A stretch of 41,390 nt of DNA from Pseudanabaena sp. SR411. Lineage in GTDB: Bacteria; Cyanobacteriota; Cyanobacteriia; Pseudanabaenales; Pseudanabaenaceae. The DNA is taken from the NCBI RefSeq assembly GCF_002251945.1, contig NZ_NDHW01000099.1, positions 16 through 41,405 of the forward strand, written 5' to 3'. The notes below the pieces were generated by a model that was not told the origin of the DNA, searched no databases, and worked only from the letters and a program-made list of their open reading frames with translations. Made by a program: the position numbers and the translations under genes. This document shows positions 1 through 8,624 of this stretch, piece after piece. The first letter of the stretch is position 1. Every line of letters begins with the position of its first letter.

Positions 1-162
1 CTGCACCTGAAGCAAGGGTTACGATTTGCTTTGCCCAAAAATATGGATGAGTTGCGGCTTTTAGTCAAGAATCGTCTCTCTGAGATGACTAAATCTGTCA
101 TTGCCTCTATTGTCGGTTGGGCTTCCATTCTTGATGCTCTATCTGTAGCCTCTCTTTTGTGA
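1..162 (+). CDS. C-terminal fragment of a transposase (IS630-like, tentative), cut by the window edge
   Basis: Frame 1 is open from the first base to a TGA at 160-162 and encodes 53 residues. The segment begins with LHLKQGLRFALPKNMDELR and ends with GWASILDALSVASLL. From memory, this pattern (a Trp/His-Leu-Lys run, an ELR helix, then an ILDAL-type end) is that of the C-terminus of IS630-family DDE transposases of cyanobacteria; the catalytic residues would lie to the left of the window. The gene converges on the minus-strand PKS ending at 199, with only 36 bases between the stop codons. A mobile element therefore abuts the left edge of the biosynthetic locus. The family assignment is uncertain because so little is visible; that it is a real coding end is likely. 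Confidence 0.5.
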   Translation: MHLKQGLRFALPKNMDELRLLVKNRLSEMTKSVIASIVGWASILDALSVASLL

Positions 163-170
163 TTTGGTAT

Positions 171-194
171 TACCCCAGTAAGGGGTTAGTTTTT
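171..194 (+). terminator. Possible short terminator after the transposase fragment
   Basis: ACCCC (172-176) and GGGGT (182-186) can pair around a 5-base loop, followed by TTAG and a run of five T (190-194). The stem is only 5 bp. It sits between two convergent genes, where a terminator is expected. A 10-base direct repeat TTTGGTATTA flanks it (163-172 and 192-201). Confidence 0.3.
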
Positions 195-198
195 GGTA

Positions 199-3100
199 TT
201 ATTTCTGTAGTCTCTTTTCGCGTCGCCTTTCGCCACGATCTCGTCTTTGCTTAGTGGGATCGCTCTCGGTGGTTGTGGGATTAACAACTTCCGCGATGGT
301 ACCGACGGTTGGTGCTTTATAGAGGGTGGCGACGGGAATATTTGACTTGAACTCTTGATTCAATTTAGCAATGACTTGTAAGCCAATTAAAGAATCGCCT
401 CCTAATTCAAAGAAATTATCGTAAATTCCTACGCGATCAACACCGATAATCTGTTGCCAAATCTTGGCGATCGCCTGTTCAGTTTGGTTACGGGGGGAGA
501 CATAGGCATTAGCTAGTTCAGGTCGGGGATGATAGCTTTGAGAGCTAGTATTTTCCTCTGAGGCTTCTTGGAATGAGGCTATGGATAGGGACTGATAACG
601 CTCAATTAATTGCAGTAGGTCTTGAGTTGAAATAGCAACGCGAGGACTAGGGCTTTGTAAAACTCGTTTAAAAATTTCTACGCCTTCTGCTGGAGATGGT
701 CCATCAAGGATCATTGTCTCAGCCTCATTTTGGCTTGTTGATTTAGGTGATCGCTTGGCAGCATTTACGGACATTCCCACCTCTTTCCAGTCAGTCCAAT
801 TAATTGCCACTGTAAAAGTACTGTCTCGCGCAGTTTTCGCATAGGCATAGGCATCGAGAAAGTCATTTGCCGCACAATAACTGACTTCTCCAAATTTAAT
901 GCCATGCAATAGAGAACTGAGGGAAGAGCAGAGTAAGAGAAAATCCAGTTGCGTATCCTGCAATAGTCGATCTAATACCAGAGTCCCTCTGAATTTTGGC
1001 GCTAAGGCTGGAGCGATGGTGGTACGATCGCGCCGAGCAATTACGCCGCCATAGTCGGGGACACCTGCGGCATGGAGTACGCCATTAATCTTGCCAAAGC
1101 GCTGCTCTGCTTGGGTAATTACTGCTTGCATCTGTTCAAGATTGGATACATCAGCGCTAATTGCCCATACTTCTGCACCCAAAGCTTCCATACTTTGCAG
1201 TTGCTTAATTTTTTGAGAAGTCTCATCTTCCTCATCGCGGGTATCTAACCAATTTGACCAGTCTTGATGGTCGGGAAAAGGCGATCGCCCAATTAAGATC
1301 AACTTGGCTTTAGCTGTTTCGGCTAGATATTTAGCAAAGGCAAGCCCCATACCGCCCATGCCGCCTGTGATCAGATAGACTCCTGACTCCCTAATCCGAC
1401 AATTGGGAGTTTGGTAATTCGATGCAGTTAAGGGATTTGCAGGAAATTGGCGTGGCTCAAATTGCTGTACCCATCGATAGTTGCCGCGATAGGCGATCGC
1501 CACATCCGAGGTGGGCGTAATAATTTCGCGTAGTAATTGCTCAGCCAATTTCGCATTGGGTTGATTTTCGGCTCCTAGCGTAATATCCACACTGCGGCAA
1601 CGAATATTTGGATATTCCTGTGGCACGATCTGCACTGCCCCCAGTAGAGTCGCTTTTTCGGGACAGAGATTTTCTGTGCCTGTGACTTCTTGTAGATCAT
1701 TGGAAATCACGACGATATCTAAATTCTCAGATGAGAAGTGATTACCTAAGGCTTGAGTGGTAAAAATCAGACTATGCAGTCCCAGATCTAAAACTTGATG
1801 CTCATCTTTCAAGACATCATCGACAGTAAGTTGCTTTCTATTCACATTCCATAAATGGATAATGTGACTTAATCTTTTGCCGCGACTTTGGAGATTATCC
1901 CTTAATTCTCGAATTAAGTTTTCATAGTTAGATGATTGACTGGGATTAATGCTGTAACTGCGATCGCCTAATTTTGCAAATTCGCTACCAATCGTGACTG
2001 TAGTTATATCTTGCTGCTCAGCCTTGAGGCACTCGATCAGGAGATCGCTGAGTTGACAGTCATCGACAAAGATTAACCAGCCTAGATCGCGAGGCAATAA
2101 ACTCAGTTCGGCAATGGGTGAAACTGATTGTTTCCATGCAGGAATATAGAACCAATCCGAAATATCAGGTTTTCTAATTTCCTCGGCTGTTGATTGATTT
2201 AGATTAGCTAAGGCGATCGCCGTTTGCTTGGGTTCAATCCAGTAGCTTTGACGCTCAAAGGGATAGGTGGGTAAGGGAATACGATGGCGATCTTCATCGA
2301 TGTAAAAGCTTGTCCAGTCGATGGGAACACCTGCGAGCCATAGCTGACCGAGGGTAGTAAATAGAAAAGCTAAATCTGATTGGGTATCTTGAGGATGAGG
2401 CAGAGAAGATAAAATATTCAGAGGTGATCGCGCTACCTGTTGACGCGCCAAAGTGCTTAAAGTTTTCCCTGCGCCAACTTCTAACAGTAAGTTTTGTGGC
2501 TCTTTAAGAATTTGTTGTAAACCTTCCGCAAATTTTACGGTTTGGCGAATATGTCTCAGCCAATATTGTGGATCAGTGGCTTCGGTTTTGGTAATCCATG
2601 TACCTGTGACGTTAGAGACATAGGGAATTTGGGGAGGATGAAGATTAACTTTGGCTAATAGAGTCAGAAAATCAGGTAGCATCGGTTCCATCATCGCTGA
2701 ATGGAAAGCATGGGAGGTATGAAGGCGGCGATAATTTAATTCCTTGGCTGCGAGTTGTTTTTCGAGATTGGCGATCGCTTCTAAAGAACCAGCTAATACC
2801 GTTGATGATGGGGTATTAATGGCGGCGATGGCTAGATCGGGGGTGAGGAAGGGAGCGATTTCGGTTGCTGATAAAGAGACGGCTAACATCGCCCCTGCGG
2901 GCAACTGTTGCATTAATCTGCCCCTTGCCGCCACAAGCTTGATGGCATCTTCTAGATCAAAAACTTGGGCGAGGCAAGCCGCCACATATTCGCCAATGCT
3001 ATGCCCGATCATCGCTTGAGGTTTTACGCCCCAAGATATCCATAGTTGTGCCAAGGCATACTCGATCGCAAAAATTGCGGGTTGAGCGATCGCTGTTTGT

Positions 3101-4902
3101 TGTAACTGTTGCTGTGCTTCCTCTGTCCGACCTGCTACAGGATATAAAATCTGGCGCAAATCTAGTCCCAAGTGGGGAATTAATAAATCACAACAGCGAT
3201 CGAGATGTTCCTGAAAAACTGGTTCATGTCGATAAAGCTCTTGCCCCATGCCCACATATTGAGAACCTTGCCCCGAAAACATCATCGTTACTGGGCGAGT
3301 TTTTAAATCCGTAAACTGGCTCAAAACCTTTTGCAGATCGTTACTCTCTAAGGCAGCGATCGCCTCTTGAATTTTGGCGCTATTATTCTCACAAATTAGC
3401 ATCCGTCGATGCTCGAAGGCTTGCCGTCCTACTTTTAGGGTGAAGGCAATATCTGCAAGATTGAGTGCGTCGGCGGTTGCCCGAAGATAGCTCGCTAAAT
3501 TGGCTTGGGCTTGATTTAATGCCGTGGCAGTTTTTGCCGAAAGCAGTAGCAATTGATAGGGACGTGATTCGCCAGAAGGAGAAAGTGCTGGCGCTTCTTC
3601 CAAAATCACATGGGCATTAGTACCACCAATGCCAAAGGAACTTACTCCAGCCCTTCTTGGGGCGATCGCTTCCCATTCTCTAAGTTTGGCATTGACATAG
3701 AAAGGACTATTAGCAAAATCAATCTTGGGATTTGGAGTTTCAAAATGCAAGCTGGGGGGGATTTGTTTATGCTTGAGGGCTTGGACGGTTTTGATTACCC
3801 CTGCAATCCCTGCGGCTGCGTCTAGATGCCCGACATTAGTTTTGAGAGAACCGATCGCACAGAAGCCCTTTTGATCGGTGCTTTGTTGAAAAGCTTTGGT
3901 GAGCGCCGCAATTTCGATGGGATCGCCCAGATCTGTCGCCGTACCGTGGGCTTCGATATAGGTAATTGTGTCGGCATCAACTTCAGCGATCGCCTGAGCT
4001 TCGGCAATTACCGCCGCCTGTCCTTCGACACTAGGCGCGGTATAGCCCACCTTCATCGCACCATCATTGTTAATTGCCGACCCTTTAATCACCGCATGAA
4101 TGTAATCACCATCTGCGATCGCCTCGGTCAAGCGCTTCAGTACGATCACACCTACGCCATTCCCGCCGATCGTTCCCTGAGATTGGGCATCAAAGGCGCG
4201 ACAATGACCATCGGGCGAATAAATCATTCCCTGTTGATAGAGATAACCTGTCTTTTGAGGAACTCTGACGGATACGCCGCCAACTAGCACCATGTCACAT
4301 TCACCGCTCAGTAGGCTCTGACTGGCTAAATGCACAACTACGAGAGAAGTGGAACAAGCGGTACTGACGTTGATGCTTGGTCCTTTGAGATTGAGTTTAT
4401 AGGAAGTTCGCGTTGCTACGAAGTCCTTATCATTACCTAGAAAAACTTGAAAAGCGACGGTTGCATCAAGGTTCTGCATCATCGGTACGAGATTGTTGTA
4501 GAGATAGCTATTCGTACCAGTCCCCGCATAGACCCCGATTGCCCCTTGATAGGTTTCAGGGTCGTAGCCTGCATTTTCTAAGGCTTCCCATGCACATTCT
4601 AGAAATAAGCGATGTTGAGGATCGACTATTTCTGCTTCTTTAGCACTAAAGCCGAAGAAATTCGCATCAAACAGATCAACATTTTCTAAGAGTCCATTCG
4701 CTTTGACATAATTAGGTTGACTTAGTAGCTCTGGATCGATACCTGCGGCGATTAGCTCTGCATCAGAAAATTGGGAAATCGACTCTACACCATCACGAAG
4801 ATTGTTCCATAATGCCTCAACATTATTCGCTTTGGGGAAGCGTCCCACAATGCCAATGATGGCAATATCGGAATCGCGAATATTATCTTCATGTAAAGCC
4901 AT
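199..4902 (-). CDS. Polyketide synthase module KS-AT-KR-ACP (PKS2, sixth protein of the minus-strand line)
   Basis: Type I PKS of 1567 residues that adds one malonate unit and reduces the beta-keto group to a hydroxyl. KS: active Cys183 in TACSTS, His319 in EAHGTAT, His359 in NVGH. AT: Ser635 in GHSIGEY; HAFH at 731-734 predicts malonyl-CoA. KR: structural half from about 915, NADPH motif GGMGGMG at 1180-1186, catalytic Ser1326/1327, Tyr1342 and Asn1346. ACP: Ser1504 in GGDSL. There is no DH, ER, MT or thioesterase. The C-terminus is strikingly basic (KQRRDRGERRREKRLQK), like the other proteins here that feed a KS. The start has a good ribosome site (AAGGA) 11 bases upstream. It follows the NRPS ending at 5092 across a 189-base gap. 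As that NRPS carries an Ile/Val-like residue, the product of this step should be a statine-type unit. The basic tail suggests its partner is another PKS, probably the one at 31755. Confidence 0.95.
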   Translation of the reverse strand: MALHEDNIRDSDIAIIGIVGRFPKANNVEALWNNLRDGVESISQFSDAELIAAGIDPELLSQPNYVKANGLLENVDLFDANFFGFSAKEAEIVDPQHRLFLECAWEALENAGYDPETYQGAIGVYAGTGTNSYLYNNLVPMMQNLDATVAFQVFLGNDKDFVATRTSYKLNLKGPSINVSTACSTSLVVVHLASQSLLSGECDMVLVGGVSVRVPQKTGYLYQQGMIYSPDGHCRAFDAQSQGTIGGNGVGVIVLKRLTEAIADGDYIHAVIKGSAINNDGAMKVGYTAPSVEGQAAVIAEAQAIAEVDADTITYIEAHGTATDLGDPIEIAALTKAFQQSTDQKGFCAIGSLKTNVGHLDAAAGIAGVIKTVQALKHKQIPPSLHFETPNPKIDFANSPFYVNAKLREWEAIAPRRAGVSSFGIGGTNAHVILEEAPALSPSGESRPYQLLLLSAKTATALNQAQANLASYLRATADALNLADIAFTLKVGRQAFEHRRMLICENNSAKIQEAIAALESNDLQKVLSQFTDLKTRPVTMMFSGQGSQYVGMGQELYRHEPVFQEHLDRCCDLLIPHLGLDLRQILYPVAGRTEEAQQQLQQTAIAQPAIFAIEYALAQLWISWGVKPQAMIGHSIGEYVAACLAQVFDLEDAIKLVAARGRLMQQLPAGAMLAVSLSATEIAPFLTPDLAIAAINTPSSTVLAGSLEAIANLEKQLAAKELNYRRLHTSHAFHSAMMEPMLPDFLTLLAKVNLHPPQIPYVSNVTGTWITKTEATDPQYWLRHIRQTVKFAEGLQQILKEPQNLLLEVGAGKTLSTLARQQVARSPLNILSSLPHPQDTQSDLAFLFTTLGQLWLAGVPIDWTSFYIDEDRHRIPLPTYPFERQSYWIEPKQTAIALANLNQSTAEEIRKPDISDWFYIPAWKQSVSPIAELSLLPRDLGWLIFVDDCQLSDLLIECLKAEQQDITTVTIGSEFAKLGDRSYSINPSQSSNYENLIRELRDNLQSRGKRLSHIIHLWNVNRKQLTVDDVLKDEHQVLDLGLHSLIFTTQALGNHFSSENLDIVVISNDLQEVTGTENLCPEKATLLGAVQIVPQEYPNIRCRSVDITLGAENQPNAKLAEQLLREIITPTSDVAIAYRGNYRWVQQFEPRQFPANPLTASNYQTPNCRIRESGVYLITGGMGGMGLAFAKYLAETAKAKLILIGRSPFPDHQDWSNWLDTRDEEDETSQKIKQLQSMEALGAEVWAISADVSNLEQMQAVITQAEQRFGKINGVLHAAGVPDYGGVIARRDRTTIAPALAPKFRGTLVLDRLLQDTQLDFLLLCSSLSSLLHGIKFGEVSYCAANDFLDAYAYAKTARDSTFTVAINWTDWKEVGMSVNAAKRSPKSTSQNEAETMILDGPSPAEGVEIFKRVLQSPSPRVAISTQDLLQLIERYQSLSIASFQEASEENTSSQSYHPRPELANAYVSPRNQTEQAIAKIWQQIIGVDRVGIYDNFFELGGDSLIGLQVIAKLNQEFKSNIPVATLYKAPTVGTIAEVVNPTTTESDPTKQRRDRGERRREKRLQK

Positions 4903-4967
4903 ATTAATCTATCCTTTTCAATTCTGTTGTTAAATGCTTGCTGATGCTGCACACCAACCTTAGAAAC

Positions 4968-4994
4968 CATTTAAGAATTACTTTCTGCGGTCAA
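4968..4994 (-). promoter_or_regulatory. Weak candidate promoter for the last minus-strand PKS
   Basis: Reading the minus strand, TTGACC (complement of 4989-4994) lies 15 bases before TAAATG (complement of 4968-4973), about 65 bases upstream of the PKS start. The -35 is good; the -10 and the spacing are poor. It would allow the PKS to be expressed despite the hairpin at 5008-5081. Low confidence. Confidence 0.2.
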
Positions 4995-5007
4995 AGATGC
5001 TAAGAAA

Positions 5008-5081
5008 TCCCCCTCAATCCCCCTTGTAAAGGGGGAAGAAGAAAATTCTCCCCCCTTTACAAGGGGGGCTGGGGGAGATCT
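5008..5081. repeat. GC-rich hairpin repeat, copy 1 (CCCCCTTGTAAAGGGGG type)
   Basis: Two palindromic blocks, CCCCCTTGTAAAGGGGG and CCCCCCTTTACAAGGGGGG, lie inside larger complementary arms (CCCCCTCAA... and ...GCTGGGGGAGATCT), so the whole element can fold into one long hairpin. A nearly identical copy is at 41165-41240. Here it begins 10 bases after the stop of the NRPS ending at 5092 and lies in the middle of the presumed operon. It has no coding capacity. It may act as an RNA stability or attenuation hairpin, or be a small non-autonomous mobile repeat; I cannot tell which. Confidence 0.85.
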
Positions 5082-5091
5082 GGACAGTTTC

Positions 5092-8000
5092 TTACGAGTC
5101 ATGGCTATTGGGTAAACGTGACTTCAATCGGTTTTGACGCTGTTGCTTCATCAAATCTTGACGACTTTTCCGATTTTCGGCACGGTTAGGCTCAGGTGCT
5201 TCTGGTAAGCCTTGGCTGAGATGCTCAGCTAAGGCATGGATATTGGGATAGCGAAACAGGATTACCATTGATACTTGGGAACCAAACAGATTTTGTAATT
5301 TGCTATAGGCTTGGACTAACAGCAAGGAATTACCGCCAATTTCAAAGAAGTTGTCATAGATGCCGACATTGTTTATTTGCAAAACTTCTTGCCATACTGA
5401 AGCGATTAAGCGTTCTGCTGCCGTTTGGGGCATGACATAATCATCGACTGCTTGCGATCGCATCTCTTCAGGTGAAGGTAGAGCCTTTTTGTCCACTTTG
5501 CCATTGGGAGTCAAAGGTAACTTGTCCATTACCACAAAAGCAGCAGGAATCATGTAGTCGGGCAAGTTCTCTTTGAGAAAGTTGCGTAATTGACTAGTAG
5601 TTAGCTCTGTTTCTGGCTTAGCAACCACATAGGCAATGAGGGATTTATTGCCAAGGGGATCGTCTTTGGCAATCACAATTACATCCTGTACAAGTTCATG
5701 GCGGGCGATCGCAGATTCAACCTCCCCAATTTCAATGCGAAATCCACGAATCTTGACTTGGAAATCAATGCGTCCCATAAATTCAATATTGCCATCGGCA
5801 GTATATTTGGCAAGATCGCCAGTGCGATACAATCGCTCCAAAGGCGATCGCCCATAGGGATTGAAAATAAACTTCTCTGCATTGAGTTCAGGGCGATTTA
5901 GATAGCCTCTCGCTAAGCCATCTCCTCCAACATATAGTTCACCGACTACACCAACGGGGACTATCTGTTGGTGGCGATCGAGGATATAAGTTTGGGTATT
6001 AGCGATCGCCTGACCAATAGGAATACTGATCGCGTTAGGTGCAATCTGGTCGATTAAGTACCATGTGGAAAAGGTCGTGTTCTCAGTTGGTCCATATACA
6101 TGGAGGAGTCTAGTAGGCTTGCCCTTCGCCATGATTATGCGTACTGACTCCGCATCGACAGCTTCGCCACCGAAGAGAAGATTTGTTAAGGGAGCAAAGG
6201 TTTCGGGTTTCTGTCGGGCAATTTGATTGAATAGGGCGGTAGTCAAGAAGAGAGTCGTGATCTTCTGCTCTAGAATAGTTGCTGCTAAGCTTTCAGGTGT
6301 AAGGACTGTTTCTTTACTAATCCCAATTACCATCACGCCATTGAGTAATGCTCCCCATATTTCAAAGGTTACAGCATCAAAGGATGCGTTAGAAGCCTGT
6401 GCGATCCGATCTTCGATCCCAATATTAATGTAATTAGTGTTGATTACTAAACGCGAAATTGCCTTCTGTTCGACTTCTACGCCTTTGGGTTTACCTGTCG
6501 AGCCTGAAGTATAAATTACATAGGCGAGACTGTTGCCTGTAGCTTGATTCTGCGGGTTATTGCAAGAGTTAGGAATTTGGCTAATTTCCTCCCATTCACT
6601 ATCTAGACAAATAATCTCATGTCCATGCTTGGCAAAGCGCTCTGCTTGCTGTTGCTGAGTGATGACGAATCTCACCCCTGCATCGGTCAACATTAGTTCT
6701 AAGCGATCGTCAGGATAATCTTGATCTAAAGGCACATAGGCTGCTCCTGCTTTCAAGATCCCCAAAAGACCTATCAGCATCTCGATGCTTTGGTTAACAC
6801 AGATACCTACTAATTCCTGTTCTCTGATTCCCTTGTTTTGCAAATAATGGGCTAGCTGATTGGCTCTGCTATTTAGTTCCGCGTAACTAATCTCGGTTTG
6901 TCCAAATCTTGCGGCGATCGCTTCTCCCCTTACCTTTACCTGTTCTTCAAAGATGGCAGCGATACTTTTTTCTTGTGGATAAGTGGTTGCATTAGCATTC
7001 CATATCTCTAGGATTTGCTGCTGTTCAGCGACAGTTAAGATGGGAATTGTATGGATCGGGGTGTCGCGATCGCCAACGATCTGCTCTAGCAAATTTTGGT
7101 AATGCTGGCTCATGCGTAGCATCGTGGCGCTATCAAATAGATCGCTGTTATAACCCCAGTCTAAGACTAAACCTGCACTCGTTTCCCAAGCATTTATTTC
7201 TAAGTCAAATTTGATGACTTTATTTTTAATATCCTTGAGAGGGGCTAACTGGAGATTTGATAACTCAATCGCTAGCAAAGGCGCACTCTGAAGCGCAAAG
7301 GTCACTTGCACAATCGGATTAAAGCTCAAGTCTCGCTCTAGCTGCAATTCTTCTACTAATTTTTCAAAGGGTAAGTCTTGATGGGCGTATGCTTCAAGGG
7401 TAACTTTTTTGGTTTGATGGAGAAGTTCTTTAAAAGTGAGATGATCGCTGAAATTGGCTCTTAGGGCTAAGGTATTCACAAAAAAGCCAATAAGGTTCTC
7501 AATTTCGCTGCGGTTCCGATTCGCGATCGGACAGCCCACTAAAATGTCGGTTTGACTTGTATAGCGATAAAGCAGAGTTTGAAATGCCGCTAGTAAGGTC
7601 ATAAACAGAGTTACGCCTTCACCATTGCTTAAGGCTTTGAGTGCATCTGATAGAGATTTTGATAGATAGAAGATTTGGCGATCGCCTGCATTGGATTGCA
7701 CGGTTGGACGGGGGCGATCTGTAGCTAGTTGCAGCAAAGGATTAACATCACGAAGCCGTTCTTTCCAATAGGATAGTTGAGTATCTAAAACTTCACCCTG
7801 TAGCCATTCTCTTTGCCATACCGCAAAATCAGCATACTGAATCGATAAGGGCGGTAATGGTGAGGGTTTACCTTGGGCTAAAGCTTCGTAAATCAGACCT
7901 AATTCTCGAAAGAAAATATCTAACGACCAGCCATCACAAATAATGTGGTGCATTGTCAGCAAGAATATATGATCATCTGAGGCTAGACGTAATAGCTTGG

Positions 8001-8592
8001 CGCGGAGTAATGGACTTTGGGATAGATCGAAGGGTGTTTTAGTTTCAATTTCAGCTAATCTATTTAATTCTTGTTTCTGGTCACTTGCTGTCAAGGATTG
8101 CAGATCAATCATCGGCAAATCAATTTCTAGATGGTTCGCGAAATTTTGGACAGGCTGTTGATCGATCACGCTAAAAGCCGTTCGTAGACTTTCATGGCGT
8201 TGGGCGATCGCCTGTAAACTTTGTGAAAATATCTCTATATCTAGATTGCCTGTCATCCGATAGGCTAATGGTACGTTATAGACTGACTTATTAGCCGTAA
8301 TCTGATCGATGAGCCAAAGTCTCTGTTGAGCAAAAGACAATGGTAAATGCTGATCTCTAGGTACTGGCTTAATCGAAGTTAAATTAGAGCGTGTAGAATT
8401 TTTAGCCTGCTGAATCTGTTGAAAAAATTGTACAACTTCAGCTTTACGTTCCTTAAGTTGAGCCATCAAAGCTGGAGTAAAGGCATTTTTCGCCGCCTTG
8501 TACCGTAAATCTGTCCCTTCAAGCCATAGTTCTATATTCTGCCGCCGCAGTTCTGCCAAAAAATCTTCAATCTTGCTCGTATTATTGCTCAT
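5092..8592 (-). CDS. Nonribosomal peptide synthetase module C-A-PCP with TubC-type N-terminal docking domain (NRPS3)
   Basis: Adds one amino acid. Residues about 6-60 (EDFLAELRRQNIELWLEG and following) match the TubC_N docking fold. The C domain has HHIICDG near 215-221. The A domain has YTSGSTGKPKG and FDAVTFE. Its ten specificity residues, read by hand alignment to GrsA, are D-A-F-F-L-G-V-T-F-K, which resembles Ile (or Val) codes of cyanobacterial synthetases. PCP Ser1089 is in GGNSL. No epimerase, methyltransferase or thioesterase. The C-terminal tail is basic (SRQDLMKQQRQNRLKSR), the type found before a KS, and the next gene is a PKS. Start: I chose ATG at 8592 because the docking fold begins just after it; an in-frame GTG at 8613 would add seven residues. 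It lies 11-32 bases after the bimodular NRPS, depending on the start. Confidence 0.93.
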   Translation of the reverse strand: MSNNTSKIEDFLAELRRQNIELWLEGTDLRYKAAKNAFTPALMAQLKERKAEVVQFFQQIQQAKNSTRSNLTSIKPVPRDQHLPLSFAQQRLWLIDQITANKSVYNVPLAYRMTGNLDIEIFSQSLQAIAQRHESLRTAFSVIDQQPVQNFANHLEIDLPMIDLQSLTASDQKQELNRLAEIETKTPFDLSQSPLLRAKLLRLASDDHIFLLTMHHIICDGWSLDIFFRELGLIYEALAQGKPSPLPPLSIQYADFAVWQREWLQGEVLDTQLSYWKERLRDVNPLLQLATDRPRPTVQSNAGDRQIFYLSKSLSDALKALSNGEGVTLFMTLLAAFQTLLYRYTSQTDILVGCPIANRNRSEIENLIGFFVNTLALRANFSDHLTFKELLHQTKKVTLEAYAHQDLPFEKLVEELQLERDLSFNPIVQVTFALQSAPLLAIELSNLQLAPLKDIKNKVIKFDLEINAWETSAGLVLDWGYNSDLFDSATMLRMSQHYQNLLEQIVGDRDTPIHTIPILTVAEQQQILEIWNANATTYPQEKSIAAIFEEQVKVRGEAIAARFGQTEISYAELNSRANQLAHYLQNKGIREQELVGICVNQSIEMLIGLLGILKAGAAYVPLDQDYPDDRLELMLTDAGVRFVITQQQQAERFAKHGHEIICLDSEWEEISQIPNSCNNPQNQATGNSLAYVIYTSGSTGKPKGVEVEQKAISRLVINTNYINIGIEDRIAQASNASFDAVTFEIWGALLNGVMVIGISKETVLTPESLAATILEQKITTLFLTTALFNQIARQKPETFAPLTNLLFGGEAVDAESVRIIMAKGKPTRLLHVYGPTENTTFSTWYLIDQIAPNAISIPIGQAIANTQTYILDRHQQIVPVGVVGELYVGGDGLARGYLNRPELNAEKFIFNPYGRSPLERLYRTGDLAKYTADGNIEFMGRIDFQVKIRGFRIEIGEVESAIARHELVQDVIVIAKDDPLGNKSLIAYVVAKPETELTTSQLRNFLKENLPDYMIPAAFVVMDKLPLTPNGKVDKKALPSPEEMRSQAVDDYVMPQTAAERLIASVWQEVLQINNVGIYDNFFEIGGNSLLLVQAYSKLQNLFGSQVSMVILFRYPNIHALAEHLSQGLPEAPEPNRAENRKSRQDLMKQQRQNRLKSRLPNSHDS

Positions 8593-8624
8593 ATTATTAC
8601 CAATATATTTCACTCATGTGTTGG

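Noticed and set aside
3826-4287. 153-codon plus-strand frame opposite PKS2
   Set aside because: Lies wholly antisense to the KS domain, whose frame has clear catalytic motifs; a codon-bias shadow.
890-4902. Dehydratase or methyltransferase domain between AT and KR in the PKSs
   Set aside because: The 260-290 residues there match the KR structural half (WFYIPAWK-type start) in all four, with no HxxxGxxxxP motif or SAM-binding glycine motif.
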